Below, piece by piece: positions 1 through 5,021 of a stretch of DNA of 39,223 nucleotides (position 1 is the stretch's first letter; each line of letters starts with the position of its first letter). Made by a program: the position numbers and the translations under genes. The notes under the pieces are model-generated. The model saw only the letters and a program-made list of their open reading frames with translations, was not told where the DNA came from and searched no databases. The stretch lies in the IMG/VR virus record IMGVR_UViG_3300025466_000092, positions 1 through 39,223 of that record. One strand, written 5' to 3'. This stretch comes from a virus.

Positions 1-187
1 AATAGTTTGCAATAATCTCATCAATGTCTTCGCTGTCTTTATCAATGATACCTGAGTTAATAATATCCAAGGCAATCTCTGTTACCTCATGGCGATACTC
101 TGCACGCGGTACATCGCTATGGCTTTCATTATCAGGTAATTGATGTGCTACCTCTACGGCAATTTCAATCATGTTAAATGTCTTCAT
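1..187 (-). CDS. Small acidic early protein, incomplete at window edge
   Basis: Unrecognised. The minus-strand frame opens at ATG (187-185) behind a strong Shine-Dalgarno (GGAGG, 4 bases before the start) and stays open for 62 codons to the window edge, so the C-terminus is missing. The product begins MKTFNMIEIAVEV and is acidic, with a C-terminal part rich in D, E and I. Its ATG overlaps the TGA of the upstream gene (ATGA), the usual joint in this cassette, so translational coupling is likely. Function unknown; position suggests an early accessory protein. Confidence 0.75.
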   Translation of the reverse strand, partial: MKTFNMIEIAVEVAHQLPDNESHSDVPRAEYRHEVTEIALDIINSGIIDKDSEDIDEIIANY

Positions 188-357
188 ACTGCCTCCTCGG
201 TTGATAGCCTAGAATATAGCTCATTTACTTTATTGCTCATCTCTTCAAAAAACTCTTTCTTGGTGTCGTAGCCTACGTCCTTGTATGTATTGCCCAGCGC
301 TAAGTCATTAAAATCAAATAGCATCTCGGTCAATAGCTCTTCGATATACTTGTTCAT
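184..357 (-). CDS. Hypothetical 57-aa early protein
   Basis: Unrecognised 57-residue protein starting MNKYIEELLTEML and ending RLSTEEAV. A good Shine-Dalgarno (AGGAGCAGGT) stands just before the ATG at 357-355. The stop overlaps the next start (ATGA) and the start overlaps the stop of the gene upstream. Two acidic, probably helical stretches flank a central NTYKDVGYDTKKEF segment. No family assigned. Confidence 0.75.
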   Translation of the reverse strand: MNKYIEELLTEMLFDFNDLALGNTYKDVGYDTKKEFFEEMSNKVNELYSRLSTEEAV

Positions 358-500
358 ACCTGCTCCTCATGTAGTTTAATCTTGGCCTGCTCGGGGTTGT
401 TGTACCACCTATTGGCGATCTCCCACGCATCATTCTCATCATGCGCGTAGATGGTCGTGCGGTACTGGTCTGCTAGTAGTAAGTCGTACAGTGCACCCAT
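354..500 (-). CDS. Hypothetical 48-aa early protein
   Basis: Unrecognised 48-residue protein starting MGALYDLLLADQYRTTIYAH and ending IKLHEEQV. A Shine-Dalgarno (GGAGA) precedes the ATG at 500-498. Start and stop overlap neighbouring genes (TAATG and ATGA), so it belongs to the same polycistronic message. It contains a tryptophan-rich segment (AWEIANRWYNNPEQA) of the kind seen in small phage accessory proteins. Function unknown. Confidence 0.72.
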   Translation of the reverse strand: MGALYDLLLADQYRTTIYAHDENDAWEIANRWYNNPEQAKIKLHEEQV

Positions 501-652
501 TATTCTGTCTCCTCTACTTGGTGTACATCATACTCAAGAATCGCCTCGCCGTCCTGTAACTGCTCTTGGATAGCCTCGTATATCCATGGTGACTTAAGCA
601 AGTAGCCGTCGTCGTCCAGCCGTACCTCGAGTTTGATTGTGTATGTTGTCAT
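500..652 (-). CDS. Hypothetical 50-aa early protein
   Basis: Unrecognised 50-residue acidic protein starting MTTYTIKLEVRLDDDGYLL and ending VHQVEETE. The start at 652-650 follows GGGAGAAG. The stop TAA shares a base with the next ATG (TAATG), and the start overlaps the preceding TGA (ATGA). The alternating N-terminal residues suggest a beta strand, followed by a predicted helix. Function unknown. Confidence 0.72.
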   Translation of the reverse strand: MTTYTIKLEVRLDDDGYLLKSPWIYEAIQEQLQDGEAILEYDVHQVEETE

Positions 653-894
653 GCTATCTTCTCCCATTTTCTTGTAAATTGCTCCAGTGCTATGTAGTCG
701 CTCCAGTCTGTGAGCTCGTCCTTAGCCCTGTAGGCAGTGATGCTTTTATAATTATCCTCTTCATAAAATTGGATAGTCCAGTTCTTTAGGTTCCAAGTCC
801 ACTGCCCTTCTCTTTCTAGCGTATCTTGGATCTCATCCTCGTAGGCGTCACGTAGTATCTGTACGGCACGCCACAGGTGGTTAATTGTGCTCAT
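649..894 (-). CDS. Hypothetical 81-aa early protein
   Basis: Unrecognised 81-residue protein starting MSTINHLWRAVQILRDAYED, rich in aromatic and acidic residues (WTWNLKNWTIQFYEED). It overlaps both neighbours: its first codons lie inside the end of the upstream gene (14-base overlap) and its TGA overlaps the next ATG. The compact overlap and strand match the rest of the leftward cassette. No catalytic or binding motif is visible. Confidence 0.75.
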   Translation of the reverse strand: MSTINHLWRAVQILRDAYEDEIQDTLEREGQWTWNLKNWTIQFYEEDNYKSITAYRAKDELTDWSDYIALEQFTRKWEKIA

Positions 895-1120
895 GCTCTA
901 CCTCCACTATTCTAAACTCGTCTCTGTCGTATGGGCTCTCAATGTTGCCCTCCTCGAATGCCTCTTGCTCGTCGTCCAAAAAGCTATCGAGCTCGTTTAA
1001 CGCATCCTCAAAGCTATCGTACGTGCTAGGTGTCTCGTTGCCGTCCTCGTCATAGTCTGACCACGTATTGATCCAGCCGTCGCATAGCGTGTAGTGTTGT
1101 ACCTCGTATCTCTTAGTCAT
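881..1120 (-). CDS. Hypothetical 79-aa acidic early protein
   Basis: Unrecognised, strongly acidic 79-residue protein starting MTKRYEVQHYTLCDGWINTW. The open frame extends upstream to an ATG at 1201, but I chose the ATG at 1120-1118 because it follows AGAGGAGAAGG, a very good ribosome-binding site, and overlaps the TAA of the upstream gene. The C-terminal half is a run of D/E-rich helical sequence (YDSFEDALNELDSFLDDEQE). Proteins this acidic are often DNA mimics or inhibitors, but nothing here proves that. Confidence 0.72.
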   Translation of the reverse strand: MTKRYEVQHYTLCDGWINTWSDYDEDGNETPSTYDSFEDALNELDSFLDDEQEAFEEGNIESPYDRDEFRIVEVEHEHN

Positions 1121-1350
1121 TATGCCTTCTCCTCTTCGTACTGGCGACGTGTCATGTACACGATGCCCATACCGCTCAGTGTGTTTGGGTTTGGTTTGCA
1201 CACCCCGATGATGTCATCAGGTGACTCCACCGGCTTAGTGTACTGGATTGGGTATGATACATCGGGCGTTGTTGGTGTACGTCCCCAAGTGCGTGATACA
1301 TAGCGCGCCTCGTCGCGTGCCCTGCATATTGAATTAAGTGATCTTGCCAT
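1120..1350 (-). CDS. Hypothetical 76-aa early protein
   Basis: Unrecognised 76-residue protein starting MARSLNSICRARDEARYVSR and ending MTRRQYEEEKA; unlike its neighbours it is basic at both ends and has two cysteines. The ATG at 1350 follows AAGAGGAGCAAC. It is the first gene after a near-consensus sigma70 promoter at 1380-1409, so it may head a sub-operon. Function unknown. Confidence 0.73.
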   Translation of the reverse strand: MARSLNSICRARDEARYVSRTWGRTPTTPDVSYPIQYTKPVESPDDIIGVCKPNPNTLSGMGIVYMTRRQYEEEKA

Positions 1351-1379
1351 GGTGTTGCTCCTCTTGTGTTAGTCCATCC

Positions 1380-1409
1380 ATTATAACGACCTTTACCGGT
1401 CATTGTCAA
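1380..1409 (-). promoter_or_regulatory. Sigma70 promoter within early cassette
   Basis: Minus-strand -35 TTGACA (1409-1404) and -10 TATAAT (1385-1380), both perfect consensus hexamers, with an 18-base spacer. Transcription would begin near 1373 and run into the gene starting at 1350. The -35 box overlaps the stop codon of the upstream gene. The sequence entering the -10 (AAGGTCGTTATAAT) recurs at the promoter at 2776-2804. The spacer carries a small dyad GACC/GGTC. Confidence 0.8.
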
Positions 1410-1672
1410 TCATATACGCCGATCTCGCCGGCATTGATCCACTCTGCGTGCAGTCCATACCGGCGCAGGGTGTTGGTGATCAGTGGGTTGATGCCAAACT
1501 CCCAGTCCAGTATCCGATAGCCGTCGTAGTAGTCAGCCCACACTGTGTCGCGGTCGTAGTAGTCGTAAATACCCTCGGCGCTGATCTGAAAATTCTCGAT
1601 GTCACTGCGCTCGTACACTGGAGCGCCGATCTTTTTGAGTGCGTTAAATGCCAGTCTGTGGTTGCGTTTCAT
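1406..1672 (-). CDS. Hypothetical 88-aa early protein
   Basis: Unrecognised 88-residue protein starting MKRNHRLAFNALKKIGAPVY. The start follows GGAGGTAGT, an excellent ribosome-binding site, and overlaps the TGA of the 52-aa gene upstream. The middle is rich in D, Y and W (IYDYYDRDTVWADYYDGYR), the C-terminal part LRRYGLHAEWINAGEIGVYD. A 55-base gap containing a promoter separates it from the next gene. No family recognised. Confidence 0.75.
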   Translation of the reverse strand: MKRNHRLAFNALKKIGAPVYERSDIENFQISAEGIYDYYDRDTVWADYYDGYRILDWEFGINPLITNTLRRYGLHAEWINAGEIGVYD

Positions 1673-1827
1673 ACTACCTCCGTGTTTGTTTTGAAATATA
1701 AACTAGGTGTTTTTTCGTCACTGTTTAAAGGAGCAGATTGAGCCGTTTTGGTCGATCTTTTAAACCACCTTTGACCATCAGTCGTATAGAAAAAAGTAAA
1801 AACTGGGACATCTAAAAAAGTTTTCAT
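1669..1827 (-). CDS. Hypothetical 52-aa early protein
   Basis: Short gene of 52 codons starting MKTFLDVPVFTFFYTTDGQR and ending KTNTEVV. The Shine-Dalgarno GGAGGCAGT just before ATG is the same as that of the gene starting at 187. Both ends overlap neighbours by ATGA, so a translated message runs through without a gap. The N-terminus is hydrophobic and aromatic but too short for a clear membrane span. Function unknown. Confidence 0.68.
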   Translation of the reverse strand: MKTFLDVPVFTFFYTTDGQRWFKRSTKTAQSAPLNSDEKTPSLYFKTNTEVV

Positions 1828-2081
1828 ACTGCCTCCAATAATTGATCTAAAGTTAAGTCTAAGAACTCGGCAAACTCATCAAAGGCAAAGCCTCGCTCCC
1901 AGTTATTAAACATTCTGTCTTCGTTGCCGTAGCACTCAGGGTGCCGGTATGCAATAAAGTCGTGATACAAGGATTCATAATTCATACTGCCGTACTTGGC
2001 GATTGCTTTATCTGTATTCATAATGTTAGTCCTTGTAAATGATTTCGTAGTTAAGTACAACAAACCTCTTTCTTGGCTCAT
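1824..2081 (-). CDS. Hypothetical 85-aa early protein
   Basis: Unrecognised 85-residue protein. The start at 2081 (MSQERGLLYLTT) follows TAAGGAG with good spacing; a second possible start at residue 21 (MNTDKAIAKYG) follows AAGGAC, and this shorter form of 65 residues cannot be excluded. The C-terminal part is acidic and probably helical (DEFAEFLDLTLDQLLEAV). The stop overlaps the next ATG. Function unknown. Confidence 0.7.
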   Translation of the reverse strand: MSQERGLLYLTTKSFTRTNIMNTDKAIAKYGSMNYESLYHDFIAYRHPECYGNEDRMFNNWERGFAFDEFAEFLDLTLDQLLEAV

Positions 2082-2090
2082 AGCTACTCC

Positions 2091-2159
2091 TTATTTTGAA
2101 GTGGTGAATGCAAGTAATACTGGAATAATTACTAACAACGCAATTAAAAAATCTGTCAT
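2091..2159 (-). CDS. Candidate 22-aa membrane peptide
   Basis: A 22-codon frame with a Shine-Dalgarno (AAAGGAC, 5 bases before ATG at 2159-2157) that encodes one hydrophobic segment of about 15 residues (FLIALLVIIPVLLAF) flanked by MTD and TTSK. It lies directly behind a sigma70-like promoter and directly before the ribosome-binding site of the 85-aa gene. Known phage membrane peptides of this size modulate host membrane proteins or lysis, but the role here is unknown. The composition is far from random, which supports a real gene. Confidence 0.5.
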   Translation of the reverse strand: MTDFLIALLVIIPVLLAFTTSK

Positions 2160-2186
2160 GGTAGTCCTTTATGTGATGGTCTCATC

Positions 2187-2216
2187 AGTATACTATAAAA
2201 GTATAGACCACGTCAA
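2187..2216 (-). promoter_or_regulatory. Sigma70-like promoter with dyad at -35
   Basis: Minus-strand -35 TTGACG (2216-2211) and -10 TATACT (2192-2187) with an 18-base spacer. Expected start near 2180, reading into the 22-aa gene and the cassette beyond. The -35 box sits in the centre of a perfect dyad (next entry), so repressor control is plausible. The spacer also holds the palindrome CTATA-CTTT-TATAG. Confidence 0.6.
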
Positions 2217-2222
2217 CGTGGT
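2207..2222 (-). promoter_or_regulatory. Inverted repeat over -35 box (possible operator or terminator stem)
   Basis: Perfect 6-base arms ACCACG/CGTGGT around a 4-base loop. It falls 10 bases after the end of the 101-aa gene and overlaps the -35 of the next promoter. As RNA it forms a hairpin; read leftward it is followed by CTATACTTTTATAG, which is not a clean T-tract, so an operator is as likely as a terminator. Confidence 0.45.
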
Positions 2223-2231
2223 TTCGACCTG

Positions 2232-2537
2232 TCAGATAAACTGGAAATACTCGGGGTTAAACTCGCCCCACTGCTCTGCCTTGTCGCCGATCAGCGAGCC
2301 CTTACCGAGCTCATGGTCAAACACTGCCACGCAGTCCTGATCCAGTGCCGTTGCCAGCACGGCCAGCGAGCCCTTGTGGCTGATGTACTGGATGATGACT
2401 GTAGGCTCGTCGCGATCATAAGAAACACGCAGTGCAACGATGTCCTGCACAAATACCAGCGCGACTTCTAAGGTCTTGTCCACACTGTTAGTATTGCCGA
2501 TAAACGGGTTATTAAGTCCGATGTTGATTGTGTACAT
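2232..2537 (-). CDS. Hypothetical 101-aa early protein
   Basis: Unrecognised 101-residue protein starting MYTINIGLNNPFIGNTNSVD and ending NPEYFQFI. The ATG at 2537 follows AAGGACTAT. It is the first confident gene of the leftward transcript from the promoter at 2776-2804. The composition suggests an alternating alpha/beta fold (VIIQYISHKGSLAVLATALD), with no signal peptide or membrane segment. Function unknown. Confidence 0.75.
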   Translation of the reverse strand: MYTINIGLNNPFIGNTNSVDKTLEVALVFVQDIVALRVSYDRDEPTVIIQYISHKGSLAVLATALDQDCVAVFDHELGKGSLIGDKAEQWGEFNPEYFQFI

Positions 2538-2570
2538 ATAGTCCTTATTGTATATGGTTAGTACTGCCTC

Positions 2571-2595
2571 GAGCTCACTACATTGTAATGAGCTC
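2571..2595. promoter_or_regulatory. Inverted repeat in early leader
   Basis: Arms GAGCTCA (2571-2577) and TGAGCTC (2589-2595) pair perfectly around an 11-base centre that itself contains CATT/AATG. It lies in the leader of the leftward message, about 35 bases before the 101-aa start codon, and could be an operator or an RNA control hairpin. Confidence 0.4.
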
Positions 2596-2628
2596 TGAGC
2601 ACTACTATCGTCCGACTGTTGCGATTAC

Positions 2629-2757
2629 TTAGCGCCGTCGGTACTTCTTTAGCTCCCCTTGCCACTGTCTAGGCTGAGAGCACAGGCACCTATGCACCTG
2701 ATCTGCCACATGATTAGAGAGCTTGGTACTTAGTCGGCTCTTAAGTGGATTAGCCAC
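2629..2757 (-). CDS. Possible 42-aa basic leader peptide
   Basis: A GTG-started frame of 42 codons that begins about a dozen bases after the predicted transcription start near 2769 and behind AGGAAG. The product is basic (ends ELKKYRRR, with LKSRLSTKLSNHVADQVHRC near the start), unlike the acidic cassette proteins. It is part of a longer open frame reaching upstream to 3015, most of which lies before the promoter. It may be a small nucleic-acid-binding protein or chance; the good spacing of promoter, ribosome site and start is the only support. Confidence 0.25.
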   Translation of the reverse strand: MANPLKSRLSTKLSNHVADQVHRCLCSQPRQWQGELKKYRRR

Positions 2758-2775
2758 TGCACTTCCTATGTATCT

Positions 2776-2804
2776 AATATAACGACCTTGCAATGGAATG
2801 GCAA
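2776..2804 (-). promoter_or_regulatory. Sigma70 promoter for leftward early genes
   Basis: Minus-strand -35 TTGCCA (2804-2799), 17-base spacer, -10 TATATT (2781-2776). Expected start near 2769, with a leader of about 230 bases before the 101-aa gene. The last spacer bases and -10 (AAGGTCGTTATATT) repeat the sequence at the 1380-1409 promoter, which suggests common control of the two units. Confidence 0.65.
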
Positions 2805-3124
2805 CAACTAAATGCAAATAGTTTGTATGCCTTATATCTATTGGCTTAGATGGTGATACTAATACTTGACTAAACTGTGGGGTTATGTGGTAGATAGTGG
2901 GATGGGTTACACAGTGACTAATAGCCAACACTCGTCCACCCACCAGTCTGCCTCCTCGCGTACGCGTGCCCTGTGAGCCTTTATAGTATATGGTAGGCAA
3001 GCGATCAGTGCACACCCTAGGCTACCCCCTCACCTCATAGCCACTCGACCCACAGAGCCCTTCTCGTGCCTCCTATCCGTCAATAGGTACATACCCTTAG
3101 TGCCACTTAAGTTAGTAGCCACTA

Positions 3125-3295
3125 ACATCATGCACCACATTGGTGCGCTGGTCTGCGTTTCACATTGTGAGATAGCATACCACAATGTGAAACGTTTGGG
3201 CGCGAGGCTATGTGGAGTGAGTGCTTACTTACATCATGCACCAATGTGGTGCGCCCCAGTGAGTACTCACTTACTTAGTGCACCAATGTGGTGCA
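3125..3295. repeat. Cluster of GCACCA-NNN-TGGTGC palindromes
   Basis: Three perfect hyphenated palindromes GCACCA-3-TGGTGC stand at 3132-3146, 3238-3252 and 3280-3294. The centre is CAT in the first and ATG in the other two, so the first is in inverse orientation. The second and third lie in imperfect 38-base direct repeats (3216-3253 and 3258-3295) that both start AGTGAGT. A related CCAATGTG follows at 3341. Spaced repeated dyads of this kind are typical of initiator iterons or of operators. Confidence 0.7.
3156..3194. repeat. Perfect 14-bp inverted repeat
   Basis: Arms CGTTTCACATTGTG (3156-3169) and CACAATGTGAAACG (3181-3194) match exactly around an 11-base centre. The core CACATTG/CAATGTG is also the core of the neighbouring GCACCA palindromes, so one protein may read all of them. 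Confidence 0.75.
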
Positions 3296-3340
3296 TAGAC
3301 TGTGTGGGCTACTCTGCTCGGCAGGGCGCGGGGCTATGTG
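3198..3340. repeat. 17-bp direct repeat pair GGGCGCG(A/G)GGCTATGTG
   Basis: Two copies at 3198-3214 and 3324-3340 differ at a single base. They bracket the second and third palindromes and add to the iteron-like organisation of the region. Confidence 0.55.
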
Positions 3341-3577
3341 CCAATGTGTCACGTTCAAGCATGCTTTCCTTGGTGGGGTGTTGTTTATATACCACATACC
3401 CCAATTTGGGTCCCGTGGACTGACCGGCCGGCGGGGGCCCCATAGACCATGAGTTTTGTATAATTCCATGCAAAAACCCGTTTTTCTAAATTTTTTTTTT
3501 GAAAAATACATTCTATATACGAATAATGATATATAGACTTATTTCTATATAACTAAAAGTAGTCATTTGTCAGGGTA

Positions 3578-3682
3578 GTATGGGTAGTACCCCTTACTTT
3601 ATCATTTTTAAAATTTTTTAAAATAATAAACGTAGTGGTGGGGGTAACCTGGAAAACAGCGCGCTTCTAGTACTACCCATAC
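3578..3682. repeat. Spaced 13-bp inverted repeat before late genes
   Basis: GTATGGGTAGTAC (3578-3590) and its exact complement GTACTACCCATAC (3670-3682) face each other across 79 bases of AT-rich sequence. The left arm overlaps a smaller palindrome GGGTA-G-TACCC (3582-3592). Candidate looping operator or replication structure. Confidence 0.55.
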
Positions 3683-3715
3683 AAAAGGGGACAGAGTCAA
3701 GCTATTTTTTCCCGT

Positions 3716-3731
3716 GGTGAGGCGCTTTACC
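3716..3731 (+). terminator. Hairpin before first late element
   Basis: GGTGA (3716-3720) pairs with TTACC (3727-3731), one G-T pair, loop GGCGCT. It is followed by TATTTATTTGC, a broken T-tract. Weak as a terminator on its own, but it holds the same place as the stronger hairpins before the other copies of the late element. Confidence 0.4.
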
Positions 3732-3737
3732 TATTTA

Positions 3738-3757
3738 TTTGCATTAATATAAGTATG
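3738..3757 (+). promoter_or_regulatory. Late element copy 1 (TTTGCATTAATAT)
   Basis: TTTGCATTAATATAAGTATG. The 13-base core (3738-3750) is identical in all eight copies. The terminal ATG is the start codon of the 103-aa gene at 3755, so a transcript starting here would have almost no leader. Probable phage late promoter for the terminase unit. Confidence 0.75.
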
Positions 3758-4066
3758 ACAGATAAGTATGTATACCAAATCCAAGGCGCGTTAGAGAACG
3801 CCGCCGGTGAGTTTAAAGGCTTGCGGATACTGGTATGTGACCTGTACAACTTTGACTCAGTGGATGTGCCAGTGGATATACTGGACAACGAGACGGCAAA
3901 GTACATCCAGTTTAGGCTAAACTGCACCAAGGAAATAATGAACATAGCCAAGCTGCCATTTAAAATCCAAGATAATATTCGGGGGCCGTTAGGGCCCTGG
4001 CTGGACCACTGGGTCCGAGAAAACTTCCATGGCGATTTTAGCAACAGAAAAAGTCTTAACTTATAA
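3755..4066 (+). CDS. Hypothetical 103-aa protein upstream of terminase
   Basis: Unrecognised 103-residue protein starting MTDKYVYQIQGALENAAGEF. It is the first gene of the terminase unit, where many phages carry the small terminase subunit, but at 103 residues it is short for that family and I see no helix-turn-helix, so the role is open. Its end overlaps the Hint gene by 38 bases in another frame. The start codon is part of the late-element copy and no Shine-Dalgarno precedes it, which suggests a leaderless message. The C-terminal part is basic and aromatic (LDHWVRENFHGDFSNRKS). Confidence 0.7.
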   Translation: MTDKYVYQIQGALENAAGEFKGLRILVCDLYNFDSVDVPVDILDNETAKYIQFRLNCTKEIMNIAKLPFKIQDNIRGPLGPWLDHWVRENFHGDFSNRKSLNL

Positions 4067-5021
4067 CTACTGGAAGCCAGCCTACAAGATTGAGGTTGGT
4101 GACTACCTGTTTGACCACAACGGAAAACCTACTAAGGTTACACTGGTCCAGCAGTACCACACCCAGGATTGCTACAGGGTCACCCTATCTGACGGGCTGA
4201 CTATCTCAGGCGACAAAAACCTGGCATTTCCCACAGAAAACTTAAAATACCGAAATAGGTTACAAACCTATAAGGGCTTCTTTAAATTTCGAAGACCATT
4301 AAGACCTATGAGTATCGAGGCTTTACAAAGCACATCTTTAAAAATAAAAGACAAGGAACTAGCATACTCCATCCCGTCTACTAAACCCTTAGCTTTACCA
4401 CACCAGGACCTACCAGTACCCCCATTCGTATTTGGGTACTGGTTTATAAACAAAAATGCCACAAACCATATCAGATCCCCTAAGGCATATAAAGACATAA
4501 TACCTCAAAAATTAAAAGACCGGGGGTACCTGATAACCCAGCAGCGTTGTCATAAAACCCATCGCATGGTCTATAGTACCGAGCCTAGAGTTGAAATGCA
4601 GCTGATTGGTAAAATACCAACCAACATCCCAGATAACTACCTACTAGGATCTATGGATCAAAGAATTGATCTGCTCTCTGGTATACTGTACGCCAAAAGA
4701 GGATGGTACAACTTAAAAAACGATAGGTTTACCATTACCCTAAAAAGTTATCAACTTATACGGCAGATACAGGGGCTTGTAGAATCCCTTGGAATTAAAA
4801 CATCAATGTACTACAGGGAAGATAACAACGAGTATGTGTTCTCATTTCGTAGCCGTTTGCAGCTTATGGACCACCAGGTCTCACCAAAAATAAAAGTCCA
4901 TCAGGCCCGGCGGTACATTGAACACATTAAACAAATTGAGCCACAGCTGTGTGTTCATATAGAAACCGAGGGGGCTGATAAGAGCTTCTTAGTCGGGGAA
5001 GGTTTTATATCATGTCTTTAA
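4029..5021 (+). CDS. Degenerate intein-like Hint/LAGLIDADG protein
   Basis: A free-standing 330-residue protein with the layout of a large intein. The N-terminal Hint block is clear (residues 5-38: TEKVLT, WKPAYKIEVGDYLFDHNGKP, TKV) and so is the C-terminal block (310-327: HIETEGADKSFLVGEGFI). Between them are two segments resembling LAGLIDADG endonuclease helices (PFVFGYWFINKN near 132; DLLSGILYAKRG near 214) and LVESLGIKTSMYY. All key residues look lost: no Cys/Ser in first position, Asn where block B normally has His (GDKN, residue 64), no acidic residue at the end of either LAGLIDADG-like helix, and ISCL in place of the final His-Asn. Splicing and DNA cutting are therefore unlikely. The last 10 bases overlap the terminase start. 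It may be a decayed intein or a domesticated Hint protein. Confidence 0.75.
   Translation: MAILATEKVLTYNYWKPAYKIEVGDYLFDHNGKPTKVTLVQQYHTQDCYRVTLSDGLTISGDKNLAFPTENLKYRNRLQTYKGFFKFRRPLRPMSIEALQSTSLKIKDKELAYSIPSTKPLALPHQDLPVPPFVFGYWFINKNATNHIRSPKAYKDIIPQKLKDRGYLITQQRCHKTHRMVYSTEPRVEMQLIGKIPTNIPDNYLLGSMDQRIDLLSGILYAKRGWYNLKNDRFTITLKSYQLIRQIQGLVESLGIKTSMYYREDNNEYVFSFRSRLQLMDHQVSPKIKVHQARRYIEHIKQIEPQLCVHIETEGADKSFLVGEGFISCL

Larger units (their letters stand above)
2538..3754. other. Non-coding control region between divergent gene blocks
   Basis: About 1.2 kb lies between the leftward early genes and the rightward late genes. No frame in it has convincing coding character apart from the weak 42-aa candidate. 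It holds the early promoter (2776-2804), hairpins at 2571-2595, 3072-3087 and 3111-3126, a cluster of palindromes and direct repeats at 3125-3348, a GC-rich stretch at 3424-3440, a very AT-rich stretch at 3481-3560 and a spaced inverted repeat at 3578-3682. Repeats next to an AT-rich tract at a divergent junction fit a replication origin and/or regulatory switch. This is inference; no replication gene is in the window. Confidence 0.55.

Noticed and set aside
2629-3015. 128-codon minus-strand open frame
   Set aside because: Most of it lies upstream of the predicted promoter, starts at GTG without a convincing site, and has odd composition; only the last 42 codons are kept as a weak candidate.
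3125-3295. CRISPR-like array
   Set aside because: Only three short palindromes with unequal spacing and no spacer/repeat regularity; better explained as protein-binding sites.
3100-3423. Plus-strand frame of 107 codons through the repeat region
   Set aside because: It runs through palindromes and direct repeats, has no ribosome-binding site, and the product is an irregular Cys/His/Val mix without domain character.
3455-3485. Possible ninth late element on the minus strand
   Set aside because: AAAAAC-GG-GTTTTT followed by GCAT resembles the hairpin-element layout, but the core is TTTGCATGGAATT and matches the 13-mer well only in its first half, so it may be chance in AT-rich DNA.
3499-3527. 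Plus-strand sigma70-like boxes TTGAAA and AATAAT
   Set aside because: Spacing is 17, but the tract is almost pure A/T, where such matches are common; no gene starts nearby other than through late element 1.
4029-5021. Active terL intein needing splicing
   Set aside because: TerL is complete from its own ATG with all motifs, the Hint protein is in a different frame, and its splice-junction residues are missing.
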